Of a stretch of DNA of 64,000 nucleotides, positions 11,119 to 22,250 are shown one piece after another (position 1 is the first letter of the stretch; each line of letters begins with the position of its first letter). A model generated the notes under the pieces. It saw only the letters and a list, made by a program, of their open reading frames with translations. It was not told the origin of the DNA and did no database searches. A program made the translations under genes and the position numbers. Origin of the DNA: Apiosordaria backusii (Eukaryota; Ascomycota; Sordariomycetes; Sordariales; Lasiosphaeriaceae); the NCBI GenBank assembly GCA_030549205.1, contig JAUKTV010000014.1:1110577-1174576 (forward strand), in the 5' to 3' direction.

Positions 11119-12464
11119 TTTGACAACGGCGCTGTGGCATTCCTATGCTGGCAGCAGCCGACACTAGGGCGCCCAGATACTCAGCGTGGTAGTGACATAT
11201 GAAAGAGCCTAATAGCTGTGTGCGTGATACTTTTACATCCTTTGCTTCATAATTAACACTTGCACCGCGATGCTGTGTGGTTGCTTGCTCTGTGGTTGCT
11301 TGATGTGTGGCCTGTGACGTCTCGGAAAGGAGAATCATGAATACAGGACGTCTTTCCTGTCAAGTCCTGGGAGACATTTGATTCATTACCTGCCTACTTC
11401 TTAGGTAAGGTTGGTACCCAGCGACCCACCATCGTCGGAGTCAACATCACCCAATACCAGCTTATGTCCACTACAACGAATGACAGGTGGACACACCATG
11501 GCAGGGTAAAGTGGGATTGAAAATGGAGGTTGCTGCTGCAGCGCCGCACTGTTGACATGAGCCATGAGGTAACCCATCATTTACATCGCCTTAATCCCAA
11601 TTTTCTATGCATGTTGGTTTCTTCAGAGTGGTATGACTGGAGCTCTTTGGCTCACCGCATCAGAAAACATTATGATCAGTAGGTGGCGCCAAAAAATATG
11701 CCCGGAAGTTGGATAGTGTGTGCACGCCTAGTACTCAAAGTCTCCTATGCAATACCAGCGTCGTTGGCCTTTCGCAAACAGCCACATAGGGGCGAACCTT
11801 GCGACGAACCCCCCCTGCGTTGACTGTCACCCATATCCCCTAAAGGACCTGTGTCTCCAGGACACCAAGTCAAAAAGGTCCGTCTTAATCGATCATTGTA
11901 AACCTCTCACATCTCTTTTCCCATGTCGCCACCTCCAAAATCAGGCCTAATCCCTATGACCGCAATAACCTTGCCGCCAATGGTGCGTCACAGGAGGTTG
12001 TTACTGAAGTCTTTATGAGAGCTCTTGTGGCTATCACGCCTGGTGGTGCAGCGTATTTGAAACGAGGCAGACATTAACCAGCCTAATTGTCAAGAGACGT
12101 TTTATGGGCCGAACTATCCTAAGCTGTTGGAGATCAAGAAATAAGATACGATCCGGATGGCATCTTCTAGGGACCGACGACGGTGGGGAGCGAGGCGTGG
12201 GAGCCTAGCCTGGACGAGCGTCTTTGCAGGAGACGTTGAGATGGTATCTGCTCTTTCTGAGGGCTTCTTCGGGTGAAAGGAGAGCAGGTCGCAGACACAA
12301 ACAGGTTGGAATTGGGTGATAAGTGTGGGATACCAACAGGTTGAAGTTAAAGTACTCAAGTTACCATTGAATAGAACCAGTTTTAGAATGGCAACATAGA
12401 GATTGCAGAATCGGTATCTCGTCTGATGTCTCGTATTCAAGTCCTTTGTCTAGGGTTGAGGAAA
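11119..12464. other. intergenic region without a supported gene
   Basis: No convincing coding region on either strand over about 1.3 kb. A direct repeat of GTGTGGTTGCTTG occurs near 11273-11307. The right end is the 3' flank of the minus-strand family 1 gene. Confidence 0.4.
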
Positions 12465-13067
12465 CTACTCAATTTCTATAGCCTTCATAGGTGTACTCCC
12501 CGCCTCTTTAGCCCGAAACTTCCGAAATTGGTCACCGACCTTGACAAACTCCCATTCTACCGGCGCCGCAGCCGTGAAGTGGTCTCTCCGAAGCTTCAAA
12601 AAATCGTTGCTGTTACACACGATGGGAGCAAGCCTACCACGAGCGCCTTTATACAGCAAGTGGTAGCCAAACCCATGCACCAGTCGATAGACAAACTGCT
12701 GAGACCACTCCATTGACCCCTCCCTGAATTTAGGGCAGGACTCCAAATCAGTACTGTCAACCAAACAACGCTCTTCCATACACGCGGTCAGCCCCGTCTC
12801 AGAGTGCCGTAGAACAAGCCATCCCTTGCTGTCTTCTTCCAACTCCCAATAGCACATGTGGTGAGGGTTCTGAGATTCGGAAAAGGTGTCATGTGCGTAC
12901 AGTTTCAGTGTTCCGTTAAGAATGGCAAGTACTTTTGCTGTGCCGCGTTGGCAGAGAACGTACTGACCCCATGGGATAGGGATTGCTTCGCGGACGGCTG
13001 ATGGGCCGAAGAAATCGGATGGAGGAGAGTCGAGCTCCCTGGTGGATGCAACGAACCCGGAGGCCAT
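12465..13067 (-). CDS. family 1 protein (trefoil-like, unnamed), copy 3
   Basis: 200-aa protein read from the ATG at 13067 (MASGFVAS), giving the same MAS...PP-D-FFGP start as copy 1. The frame is open to an earlier ATG at 13130, but a GT-AG intron candidate (13100-13164) would remove that part. Blocks seen: IPWGQYVLCQRGTAKVLAIL, core YWELEEDSKGWLVLR, FGYHLLY and end VEWEFVKVGDQ. A short basic tail (FRKFRAKE) follows. It lacks the core cysteine of other copies. No signal peptide. Function unknown; opposite strand to most other copies. Confidence 0.7.
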   Translation of the reverse strand: MASGFVASTRELDSPPSDFFGPSAVREAIPIPWGQYVLCQRGTAKVLAILNGTLKLYAHDTFSESQNPHHMCYWELEEDSKGWLVLRHSETGLTACMEERCLVDSTDLESCPKFREGSMEWSQQFVYRLVHGFGYHLLYKGARGRLAPIVCNSNDFLKLRRDHFTAAAPVEWEFVKVGDQFRKFRAKEAGSTPMKAIEIE

Positions 13068-13522
13068 CCTGTCTGGCTTGTCTTTTAAGGCTTTGGAGAC
13101 TGGGAGTGTGTTGAGCGGTCTCGGCGGCACAAATAGGCGAGACTACTATTCTGGATACGCGTACAGCAGCCCAGACCAAAGGAGAAAGAGAATTACGAAT
13201 CATGAACCTCCACAATATATGTTCAGTCCCACTCCGGAGTCACGGGCTGTCACGTACTCACTGGTTGATTGCACGTGGGTGTTTGTGTGAGAGAACTAGG
13301 GGTTAGAGTCACAATCCACCAAACATTCCTGACTATCTACCTACCTAGGCACCTAAGCATGTGTCCTTGCGATGACAGAAGGCTGTAGATTGTCCACCAT
13401 AGGTAGGGGGAGCCTATATATCTGAGGATGCCGCATCATTCTGGGATGTCACACTTGGCCCCTGATTTCAAAGCCGAAAAGCGGAGGCTCCCGCTTTTGT
13501 ACCCACCACCATTTGATGAATA

Positions 13523-13993
13523 AGGTACCTATGCAACCAACGGACCGGTCTCTCAGACAATAATCCTGAACAATCAGGCAATGTTGCTGAGACAGCGCAA
13601 AGCACCGTCTTCGGGTCAAATCCCAACTTCAACGCGAAACCAGCGTCCGGGCACACCTACATTCTCCGAAACCATGAAAATGATCATGTCCTTTCGTTCA
13701 GTGATGGGGAGTTGAGGTCCCAGCACTCAGCGACCGGGATGTACCTGGGTGTGGTAAGAAGGGAATGGAGCGACCCACCATTGTTCATGGCGACGAAACT
13801 ACTCTTTGGCTGCGAAGTAGAGTTCATTGCCTCTGAGTCAGAAGGTGGTGGTTACCACCTGAATTAGCGGCACTCGGGCAGGAGTAGGTTGTGCGCTGTA
13901 CTTCAGCGTCCGGATGGCCACATGGGCATTGATCCAGACGACCTTTTAACGGCGGGTATTTCATGGGAGTTTGTTCAAGTTGAGAAAAGCTGA
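13523..13993 (+). pseudogene. family 1 copy 4, core-deleted and stop-containing
   Basis: One frame carries SGHTYILRN, HVLSFSDGELR, then jumps directly to ATGMYLG, so the central W-x-W-x-C / GWL segment (roughly 30 residues) is missing. It continues through GGGYHLN to a TAG at 13865-13867, then in the same frame to ISWEFVQVEKS and a TGA at 13991-13993. TAG would come from CAG by one C-to-T change. No in-phase ATG is visible at the 5' end. It lies about 460 bp from copy 3 on the opposite strand. A clear pseudogene. Confidence 0.75.
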
Positions 13994-14992
13994 GGAGAAT
14001 CAGGGGGAACCAGGGAGATAGCTCTATCATAACGCCTGTACATACCTATCTGTCTTGATCTTGGACCACTCATATAGCAGGTAATTGGCTGCATTAATCC
14101 CAATAGGCCGGGAGGGTACCGAGTGACTTGGGTTTCGAAGGTTCTATGTGAAACCGGAATGTTGATGCTACAATGGAGTCATCTTTGATGTATAACCTTA
14201 TTCCTTTTAAAAAGATCATGGTAGAAACCTATTACGAGAACAGACCGCGAGCAGTAGACAGGACGTCTTGAAACGTCAATAAGAAGCATTTCTTAAAGAA
14301 TATGATAGACCTACCTTGTGTCGGTATTGGCCCCACGTCAAAGTGACATAGAGATGCCTATCTTTTGATCCTAGTCATTTAGAGCCTCTAGATGGTATAA
14401 TGTCCAAAGTCGAAGAATATTTTCCCCAGCGTGCCGCGTCTGGCCTTGCATGAGCAAGTCTTTACAAGTGGGTATGGTGTCATAAGGTAACATAGTCAAA
14501 TAGTCCGGTTTAGTTGACACGCTTTGAGTCACTCCAAAGCACTGTGTTGCTGGAACCAGACCTTCTTTTGACCGACTCCAACAACCAAACACTCATCCAT
14601 GGATGTGAAAGAAACTCACCATCGCAAAGGCACAGTGCCTGCAACGTGATGAACTGGATACTCCCACAGTGTTGACCTTGCTTAGGTACACGACTGTTGA
14701 AGCCTGAGGGGATCCGAAAGTGGCCCCTGCACTCGAGCGACTCACCTGCGACTTGCTTCCATTTTTCTCTCGACAACCCCGCGGCCTTCTCTTCTCTCTC
14801 TCTACTTCACCATCACCCCATAACCTGGGAGCCGTTGTGTCAGCTTCAGGCCCTAGGATCCTCAAGCCCATCACAACCACACATCTTCAAACCAGGTACG
14901 TATTTTTGGTTTCGTCACGAGTGGGCGATGATAATATAACAAGGTACTGACCTATGTATTCTACTATAGTCCCCAACGGAAACTTCTTCAGG
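13994..14992. promoter_or_regulatory. intergenic region and 5' leader of copy 5
   Basis: No gene is supported in the first 700 bp. A CT-rich leader near 14770-14830 precedes a GT-AG intron at 14896-14969 with TACTGAC near its end. This intron closes 23 bases before the ATG at 14993. Confidence 0.5.
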
Positions 14993-15577
14993 ATGTCGTA
15001 CGTCGCGAAAGAAGAGGAAGATGACTCCTACTATGACGGCACCAGCGTCTTCCTGAGACGGTGCAAGAACCACCATGAAGATCCCAAGCTTCCCGTCGCG
15101 ACAGATTGCCTTGGACCCACTATCCCCGAATTTGCGGTTCAGGACGCCTTCCCCGTCCCTGGATATACATATATCATCTACGACCGTGCCACAGGCTATC
15201 TCCTCTCACTCTACAGAGGAAAGGTGACCACTCGTTCTCACGCAGAACTTACACCTGATTGTGCAACCTGGCACTGGCAATGCGACGACAACAATGGATG
15301 GTTGGGTTTCGTACAAGAATCTTCTGGACGATATTTGGGGGTGGGGCCGGGGCTCACTTCGATTGGAGACAACATGTTGACACTTGTGGTGGATTCGAAA
15401 TCATTGGGTCCGGGGGAGCAGTTCTACTACAGAAAGGATGGTTCGGGTGGTTATCAGCTGTTCTTTCGGTCTGGTGAGAAGATGTTATCTGCCATGATGG
15501 ATAGTGGCGATAATTTGAGATTCGATCGAGATTGTGATGGGATGGTTGTAGTTTGGCATTTCATCCGGGTTGACTAG
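14993..15577 (+). CDS. family 1 protein (trefoil-like, unnamed), copy 5
   Basis: 194-aa intact member and the clearest representative. Order of motifs: acidic N terminus (about 55 aa), FPVPGYTYIIYDRATGYLLSL, core W-H-W-Q-C followed by NNGWLGFVQESSGRYLGVG, GGYQLFF, LRFDRDCDG and terminal VVWHFIRVD. An in-frame ATG at 14954 falls inside the upstream intron (14896-14969), so 14993 (MSYVAK) was chosen. No targeting signal. Next gene 705 bp downstream is another copy in the same orientation, as expected from tandem duplication. Confidence 0.8.
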   Translation: MSYVAKEEEDDSYYDGTSVFLRRCKNHHEDPKLPVATDCLGPTIPEFAVQDAFPVPGYTYIIYDRATGYLLSLYRGKVTTRSHAELTPDCATWHWQCDDNNGWLGFVQESSGRYLGVGPGLTSIGDNMLTLVVDSKSLGPGEQFYYRKDGSGGYQLFFRSGEKMLSAMMDSGDNLRFDRDCDGMVVVWHFIRVD

Positions 15578-16281
15578 ATCGGATCAGCAGATATTACGAC
15601 TGATGCAGTCTGGAAGAAGTCAAAGGATGCGGTCTTTGGTGTGTAGATAATTATCTGAGCAACACAGACCAGCCCTAATGCATCATAAAGCATTAACTCA
15701 TATAACACGTCTGGATTGTGGCTAAGATGCTGAGCGAGAGATCCATAATGTCGTGACGCGTAGGCTCACTCGTCAACGCAGTTGTGCAGCCACATGGTGG
15801 GGTGACAGGCCTCTGGTAAATTCAAATGCGTATCAGGCTTTCGTCTGAGGTATATCGCACTCTTCTTTAGGCTTGTCCGACATTTCTGACTGCATCGTCA
15901 CTTTTTGTCAACTTATTGATCCGCTGTCTCAGTCGATTTGGTGCTGTGGTGTCTGTGTCGCTACCCGTTCCTTCCCTTTTTTGTTGCCCCGGTTTCCTCG
16001 TTACCCTAACCCGCCCGTTCCTTCCCTTTTTTCTTGCACGAAAAATCAGATTGCAGTCGACAAATAAAACGTTGCTCCACATCCTTGTCATTGGGTCTGG
16101 CTTCTCAGTACAAACACAGCAAAGGCTACACCGGCAGGAAGTCAGCTGCAAGGAACTGTTCGTGCTTCTTCTCAGCCTCGCCAACTAGGTAAATATCCTA
16201 CCTCTCATCATTAAACATGAGGTCTTCCTATCAAAGCTGCTCTGGTAACGATGCTAACTCTGCTTGTCTAGAATAGCGACC
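15578..16281. promoter_or_regulatory. spacer and 5' leader of copy 6
   Basis: A C/T-rich stretch with a direct repeat of CCGTTCCTTCCCTTTTTT (near 15964 and 16016) precedes a GT-AG UTR intron at 16189-16271. The intron has a GCTAACTC branch site and closes 10 bases before the ATG at 16282. No gene in the spacer. Confidence 0.5.
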
Positions 16282-16947
16282 ATGAAGCCTGCCAGCGCCG
16301 GCAGCCAACGTCGCCGCCGGGTGAAGGAAATCCCCACCCGCCATCCTGGGTCCAGGAACTTGCACCCCAATCACAACAAACATTCCCTTCCTCAAGATTT
16401 CGTCCCAGAGCCCGGTTACACCTACGCAATTCGGGACTCTTTAACTGGCCTTATCCTTGTCTATGACATTTCGCATGACGTCTACCGGGGCTTTTATGGT
16501 CGCGAGTTTTACTTCGCGCCAATGAGTCCAGCTCCCAATGGGGTTTACCGCTGGCAATGCAAGAAAGCAATGGTTGGAACGGGCTGGGTAGCTACATTGA
16601 GCCCTAATATGACAAATGTCGAATGGGGCAAGTCTTACGACCAAGTCAAGGGTCAGTTGAAAGTGAAGGTGGACTCCGAGGTCAACGCCGAGTTATTTGG
16701 TTCCACAGAGGTCCAGGGGGGCGATGAAGTTACATGGTCTCTTTCCAAGGGCAAGGATGGTTATGCTATGCTGCAAGCTATCAAGTTTGCCGATCCGGAA
16801 GACATTGATGTGATGATGGGGGATTTCAAAGATGCTCTTGAGAATAAGTTTCCCGGTAAATGGACGGAGTTTAGGGAGCTTGTGATGGAGAAAACTGGAG
16901 GCTACATGCCGAGGAGTGTTGAGTGGATGTTTGTGAGACTAGATTAG
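16282..16947 (+). CDS. family 1 protein (trefoil-like, unnamed), copy 6
   Basis: 221-aa diverged member. A basic N terminus (SQRRRRVKEIPTR) precedes EPGYTYAIRDSLTGLILVY. The core reads YRWQCKKAMVGTGWV, then a longer strand set, GGDEVTWSLS, DGYAMLQ and terminal VEWMFVRLD. The C-terminal half is extended by about 40 residues between the GY strand and the last strand. The basic patch near residues 11-20 could be a nuclear signal (inference). ATG immediately follows the UTR intron. Function unknown. Confidence 0.75.
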   Translation: MKPASAGSQRRRRVKEIPTRHPGSRNLHPNHNKHSLPQDFVPEPGYTYAIRDSLTGLILVYDISHDVYRGFYGREFYFAPMSPAPNGVYRWQCKKAMVGTGWVATLSPNMTNVEWGKSYDQVKGQLKVKVDSEVNAELFGSTEVQGGDEVTWSLSKGKDGYAMLQAIKFADPEDIDVMMGDFKDALENKFPGKWTEFRELVMEKTGGYMPRSVEWMFVRLD

Positions 16948-17368
16948 TGAGAGGCAGGGACGAGGGTTATAGACGATGTGGAATCGGAATTTGCTCGACA
17001 TACCATCAAGCTTCAAGCATAAGGCAGAAAATTCAATCCATTTTCGACACTCGTCAGTATTCGATTATCAAGCTCAGTCTATAAACATGACAATTGGTGG
17101 TGGTGGATTCATGCCTTCCCACCTGAGCTTCCAGTCATTTCTTGGTGCGCACACTGCTGTCATTTACCGCGTCATTGTGCCCAATAGAAGCAAAGTGCGA
17201 CTTGCTCATCAGAACTTGCAACCATCTTCCACGCAACCACTCTTGCTTGCAGCTGCGAGTTTTCCATCCGGAAAGAAAGTCATTCTCATGACACCGGCAA
17301 ATATTGGTAAGCAAAAGGCATTGTGTCGTTGATACCGGCGTTCACTAACATTATTTCGAACAGCGGCC
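16948..17368. promoter_or_regulatory. spacer and 5' leader of copy 7
   Basis: Contains a GT-AG intron at 17307-17363 with a CACTAAC branch site, ending 5 bases before the ATG at 17369. The frame 16976-17332 is probably leader, not a separate protein. Confidence 0.5.
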
Positions 17369-18067
17369 ATGGATATCGACCAACTGCACTGTTCCAGCAG
17401 TGACCCGAGCAGCGAGGTCTTGTCTGCGGATGCCCCAACAGAAGGCTTGTTGACTACCGCGTCATATTCAAGTGGTCACCCATCTCAAAAGCTCTTGAAC
17501 AATGAGCCCTCTTCAGCCCACGATTCTTCTGATGTCGACATGCCCGATTTCCGTCCTCCGCAACAAACAACAAAGCCCTGCGACTTCCTCGGTCCAACGG
17601 CCATCCGCGAACCATTTCCGACGATTGGGCAAACCTATATGTTACGAGAACCCAGAACTGGCTGCCTCCTGGGTCATACCAAGCGGCGATTCTTTCTGGT
17701 TTCCCCGTCCTACAATCCCACCAGTTCCCTCGGCATTAACTGGAGATGGACCTTCGAGGAGATAGCGGGCGACAAAGCAATGCTGCGCCTTAAGAGCCCA
17801 TGGCTGGAAGATGATGGGAACCGCTGGATCCTGCTAGACGTCAGGAGGCTCAACCCTGATGGCAAGGTTGTGGTTTCTGTGGACAGGGAAATGAAGAGGG
17901 ATGTGATTTTGGGCAAGGTCGCGTTGAGACAGACGTCGGTTTATAAAGGAGGGAAGCGGCGCCGGGATGGCCTGGGGAGGGTTGTGGCCGAATTGGCGAG
18001 AGGACATCTTGCATTGGATGAGGGAGGGGAGGCAATTGGTTGGGAGTTTATTAGGGTTTCGGGTTAG
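17369..18067 (+). CDS. family 1 protein (trefoil-like, unnamed), copy 7
   Basis: 232-aa member with a 70-residue Ser/Asp-rich N-terminal extension. The recognisable domain begins CDFLGPTAIREPF, matching the FFGP start block of copies 1 and 3, followed by GQTYMLREPRTGCLLG. The core is W-R-W-T-F instead of W-x-W-x-C. A basic stretch YKGGKRRRDGLGR lies before the terminal IGWEFIRV. It is the last of three same-strand copies and sits 302 bp upstream of the kinase-like gene. Function unknown. Confidence 0.72.
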   Translation: MDIDQLHCSSSDPSSEVLSADAPTEGLLTTASYSSGHPSQKLLNNEPSSAHDSSDVDMPDFRPPQQTTKPCDFLGPTAIREPFPTIGQTYMLREPRTGCLLGHTKRRFFLVSPSYNPTSSLGINWRWTFEEIAGDKAMLRLKSPWLEDDGNRWILLDVRRLNPDGKVVVSVDREMKRDVILGKVALRQTSVYKGGKRRRDGLGRVVAELARGHLALDEGGEAIGWEFIRVSG

Positions 18068-18369
18068 GAGATGTAGGGTAGAATCATCGGATAAGGTTTA
18101 TGGACTTCGTTGTTTACTCTGAAGATGGAAAGTCTATGTGTACAAGTAAACCTTTGCCGCCTTGTCAGGCCTTCTTCCGTGTCGGCCGTTCGGAGCATGT
18201 CTCGTGACCATGGCGGAAGGGGCAACCAACACCAGCAAACAGTGCATTCGCACTGCCCGAGCTGCACTCGTGCCAATTTGCATAAATCAACGACTTTTCC
18301 CCGCAACTTCGGGGTTGCCCTCTCCTCCAGGGCTTTCTCATAGCTACTCGTAAAGACGGCACTGACGGA
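18068..18369. other. short intergenic spacer
   Basis: About 300 bp between copy 7 and the kinase-like gene. No gene is seen. Confidence 0.4.
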
Positions 18370-19650
18370 ATGGCTGATACGACCGATATCAACCGCCACG
18401 CTGGGATCGAACCACCTTCTGGGCCTGTTCCCAAGCCTGAGCTTGGTGACCTCTTTGGCCCAGGCCTGGATGCATCCGCTCGGCGAGAAATCGAGCATGC
18501 ATTGCCCGTCAAAGGCTCACAGCTGATCGAGGTCAGACATTATGGCAGATCACTCTGGGGACAGACTGCCAAATTAACCGCCCAAATTCCCGACGGCAGT
18601 GTCAAATATTATTTCTTCAAGGTCAGTGAACATTCGAATCCATCTCAACCCCTTCCCAAGTGCTGACACCTTCTAGACAGCGTCTACCAGTTTAATGATC
18701 GACGCAGAATTGTCAGGTCTGTCCCAAATCTACCACGTCAGTCCCTCGTTTGTCCCCGAGCCCCTTGGCAGCGGTTCCTACTTTAGCAGACACGAGATCA
18801 CAGGCGAGATCCTACCTCGAACCCACTTTCTGATCACATCTTTTCGCAAAATTGGACTTCAACCACCTACACCGGCGGCATTCGTTTTCAAGCTCGCCGA
18901 CCTTCACAAAACATCAGTGTCACCCACAGGGAAGTTTGGATCGCAGAAGGCGCCTTGCCACGCCACCATTTCCTACCATAACGTTATCACCTGGCAATCC
19001 TCCTGGTCCACCCTTTTTCGCGACATCCTGGCGCATACCATAATTCTATCGCAGCGACAGCACAAGGGGCACGACAGCTATGCCGACTTCCAGAGAATAG
19101 GCAACTGGGTGCTTGACAAGGTAATTTCTCGCCTGTTGAACCCTTTGGAAGGCAAGATCAAGCCCTGCTTGATTCATGGTGACCTCTGGGATGAAAACAC
19201 AGCAACGGATGCGGTGACCGGGGAGCCCTTTGTGTTTGACCCGATGGCCTTTTATGCGCACAACGAGTACGAGATTGGGAACTGGAGGGCAGCGAGACAT
19301 AGGTTGAGTAGGAAAGAATATGTGGATGCGTACAAGGAATTGTGTCCACCGGATGAGCCGGGTGAGCCCAGGCGTCCTGCGAACGTGGGATATGTAAGCC
19401 AGCTAATCACAGAGCATGTCAGTCGAGGAGTGGGATGACCGGAATCTGCTCTATTCGCTCCGGTTTGACCTTGCGGCTGCGGTCCTTATCCCGGGGTCTA
19501 ATCTGCGTGAAGTGTAAGTGTTGCTGTTCCATCTGGGCTATGATGTTCTGTGCTGAATTAGACTGATACTTGAAGCGTAGTGTCAGGGATAACATGAAGA
19601 CGCTGTGTAACAAATATTGCCCAGAGGAAATGCGCGCAATTTTGGGGTAG
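18370..19650 (+). CDS. fructosamine/ketosamine-3-kinase family protein
   Basis: Predicted member of the FN3K family (protein-ribulosamine/fructosamine 3-kinase), which phosphorylates sugar adducts on protein lysines so that they fall off. Four exons (18370-18621, 18677-19361, 19423-19513, 19581-19650) sum to 365 aa, with in-phase GT-AG joins. Motifs: a catalytic loop HGDLWDEN, followed by a metal-binding DPMAFYAHNEYEIGNWR. An N-terminal lobe contains VRHYGRSLWGQTAKL and a C-terminal EWDDRNLLYSLRFDL. The His-Gly-Asp and Asp-Pro residues needed for an active kinase are present. Fungal members of this branch are expanded and few have tested substrates. A second diverged member lies at 42447-43718. 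Confidence 0.85.
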
Positions 19651-20434
19651 TATTGGTACGTTGTTCTCTCCCCGGCCATCCGGGCTAACCATCACTGGCA
19701 TTTTATGTTGACCACCTATCGACATGATAGGCCTGCTATGTACCACGACATTACTGTATTTGGAGGCAGTTGGACATGAAGTCACTGATTGTCTTGATCA
19801 TGGAGCGGAGTACAAACATAACGATTAACCACGCCCATAGACATGAAGAGGTGGCTGCATCAGAACCCATCACGTCACGACATGCTTATACGGAATCGCC
19901 CGGCCCAATGTCGTCACCAGGAATTATTGCCGAAGACGAACACCAGCCGGCAACTTATCTCGCCAAAGTAGCAATGGACACGCTGACTGAGCCGGCGGTT
20001 ATCATTCGGTCATTAATAACTGTGGTATGCAGACGCAACATGCGTGGGCGAATGGATGGTCTTACCAAGACGCAATAGTACATACCCATGTGAATAATCC
20101 ATACCCGGCACTTCTCCCCGCACGCTTACCAGATCGATCAATACTCGAGACGAGGTGCAGCACTATTTGACACAAAAATACTGGATTGCATGCCATGACT
20201 ATCGTTACAGGCTTACAGCAAGTTTATTGACGAATCCCACGCCTGTAACTGGCGAGCCCACTGTGGACGTCGTGTCCTGGGTCGGAATACCACATTGAGC
20301 TGCAGATCCATGCTCCATTTTGTGAGCTTTTCTGAAGGCCGGTCCCATCCTATCGGGGCGGGTGGCCCCAGGATCACATGTTTCCCTCTCCTTCTCTCTG
20401 TCTTGCCAGGAGTGAAAGGTTGAATGAATGAAAG
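19651..20434. other. intergenic region without a supported gene
   Basis: Several short frames only; none supported. The right part is the promoter of the P450 gene, with a CT-rich tract at 20380-20402. Confidence 0.4.
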
Positions 20435-22058
20435 ATGGCCTTGTTCAATAGCTTCGTCCTGACGGGCGTCGTGGCCTTTATTGGCCTATACTTTGTGGCA
20501 TCACGGATCAAGGCATGGGCGCGCCTCCGGCATATTCCCGGCCCTCCAGGGGCAACATTGAGTCGGAACTGGCTTTTTCGGAAAACTATGGCGGGTAGAA
20601 TCCCGAATGCGCTGGCGGACGTCGCCAGCGAGTATGGTCCCCTGGCAAGAGTTGGACCGAACTGGTAATAACTTCACTGACTTGCTGTTAACTATCAGAC
20701 CAGCTGACCCATCTGCCCCAACAGGCTCATCTGCAGCGACCCCAACGAAATCCGCCGCATGTGGTCCGTCCACTCCGGCTGGCACCGAGACGCTTGGTAC
20801 AATGGATTCCGCTTCGACCCAGCCAACGATAACATCCTCACTGCCAACGAGAACAAAGTCCACCACCGCATCCGCACGAACGTACTCCCAGGTTACAACG
20901 CGAAAGGGATTATTACCCAAGAGCCCGTCATCGACAGCCAAGTCCGCAAACTCCTCGACCTCATCGAGAAGAAATATGTGTCGTCCAAGGAAACTGGTAT
21001 CAGACCAATGGACATGGCCAGAAAGTTCCTCTACTTCACCCAAGACACTACTTCTGCGCTGGGATTCACCACCCCCTTTGGATATCTGGATGTAGACGAG
21101 GACTTTAACAACACGATCAGCACGCTGGAAGGCATGCTCCCCACCGTTACCACTGTTGGGCTTTTCCCCGTGATCATCCAACTTATGAACAACCCTCTTG
21201 TCAAAAGCTTGTTACCCAAGCCCCACGATAACAACGGCATGGGTAAGTTGCTAGGGTTGATCAAGGATAGAGTTGACGCCCGGTATGACAACCAAGCCAA
21301 AGGGGAGGATATGCTCCAGCGCTTCGTCGAAAGCGACCTCTCTCGGCAAGAAGTCGAAGCAGAAGTATTGATCATGCTCTTTGGCGGGACCGACACCACC
21401 GCCACTGCTCTTCGAATGACAGTGTTTTATCTCTCCACCACACCCTCCGCGTACAAGGCTCTTCAGCCCGAAATTGACAACGCGATCAAGTCAGGGAAGG
21501 CCACCAGGCCGATCATCTCTGACGCGGAGGCTTTGGAACTTGACTATCTGAACGCGGTTATCAAGGAAGGGTTGAGGATGTGGCCGCCTATTTCGGGACT
21601 GCAGCTCAAGTGCTCGGACAAGGACGATGTGATTTGCGGGTACAAAGTCCCGGCGGGGACGGCGGTGGGTATATCAGAGTTTACGGTCATGAGGGATAAG
21701 AGCGTGTTTGGGGAGGATGCGGACCGGTTTAATCCGAGTCGGTGGGTGGAGGAGAAGGATCCGAAGAGGTTGAAGGAGATGGAGTTGACGCAGGGGTTGG
21801 TGTTTGCCAGTGGGACGAGGTGGGAGTGTCTTGGGAAGAGGCTGGCGTATACGGAGATGAGGAAGGTTTTGTTTGAGGTGAGTCTTTGTTTTTGTCTCTG
21901 ATAAAGTGATGACGGACGGATGCTGACGTGAGGGGGGATAGTTGTTTTTAAGGTATGACTTTGCCATGACTGATCCGACGAGGCCGTTTGAGTATTGGAA
22001 TTATGGGGCGACGTTGCATGAGCATATGAATGTGACGATTACGAAGAGGGTGGCGTGA
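20435..22058 (+). CDS. cytochrome P450 monooxygenase, pisatin-demethylase-like
   Basis: Membrane-anchored haem monooxygenase. Three exons (20435-20664, 20725-21877, 21942-22058) sum to 499 aa. Seen: an N-terminal membrane anchor (LTGVVAFIGLYFVASRI) and proline hinge HIPGPPG. An oxygen-binding I helix LFGGTDTTATA, ExxR as EGLRMWPP and DRFNPSRW follow. The haem loop is FASGTRWECLG, in which one residue more than usual lies between Phe and Cys. Many fungal relatives have FGSGRWQCLG. It most resembles the CYP57-like group of fungal P450s (detoxification or secondary metabolism). No polyketide, terpene or peptide synthase is nearby, so a cluster role is not supported. Confidence 0.9.
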
Positions 22059-22250
22059 GGATGGTGATGGGTTGGGGGCAACTTGATTGATATTCAATAA
22101 TTCGTTGTATGTTTCCACTCTGTATCCGGTAAGCGTCCAAACTGTTTCCCAAAATATGTATCCAAAGCTGCATCCGTCTCGTGTATGTTTTATCCAAGAT
22201 CCCACCAACCCGGCCGGTCATCATTCTCATCCCCTACCCATATGTGCGTC
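22059..22250. other. short convergent spacer
   Basis: 3' flank shared by the P450 and the minus-strand membrane-anchored family 1 gene. No gene seen. Confidence 0.35.
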
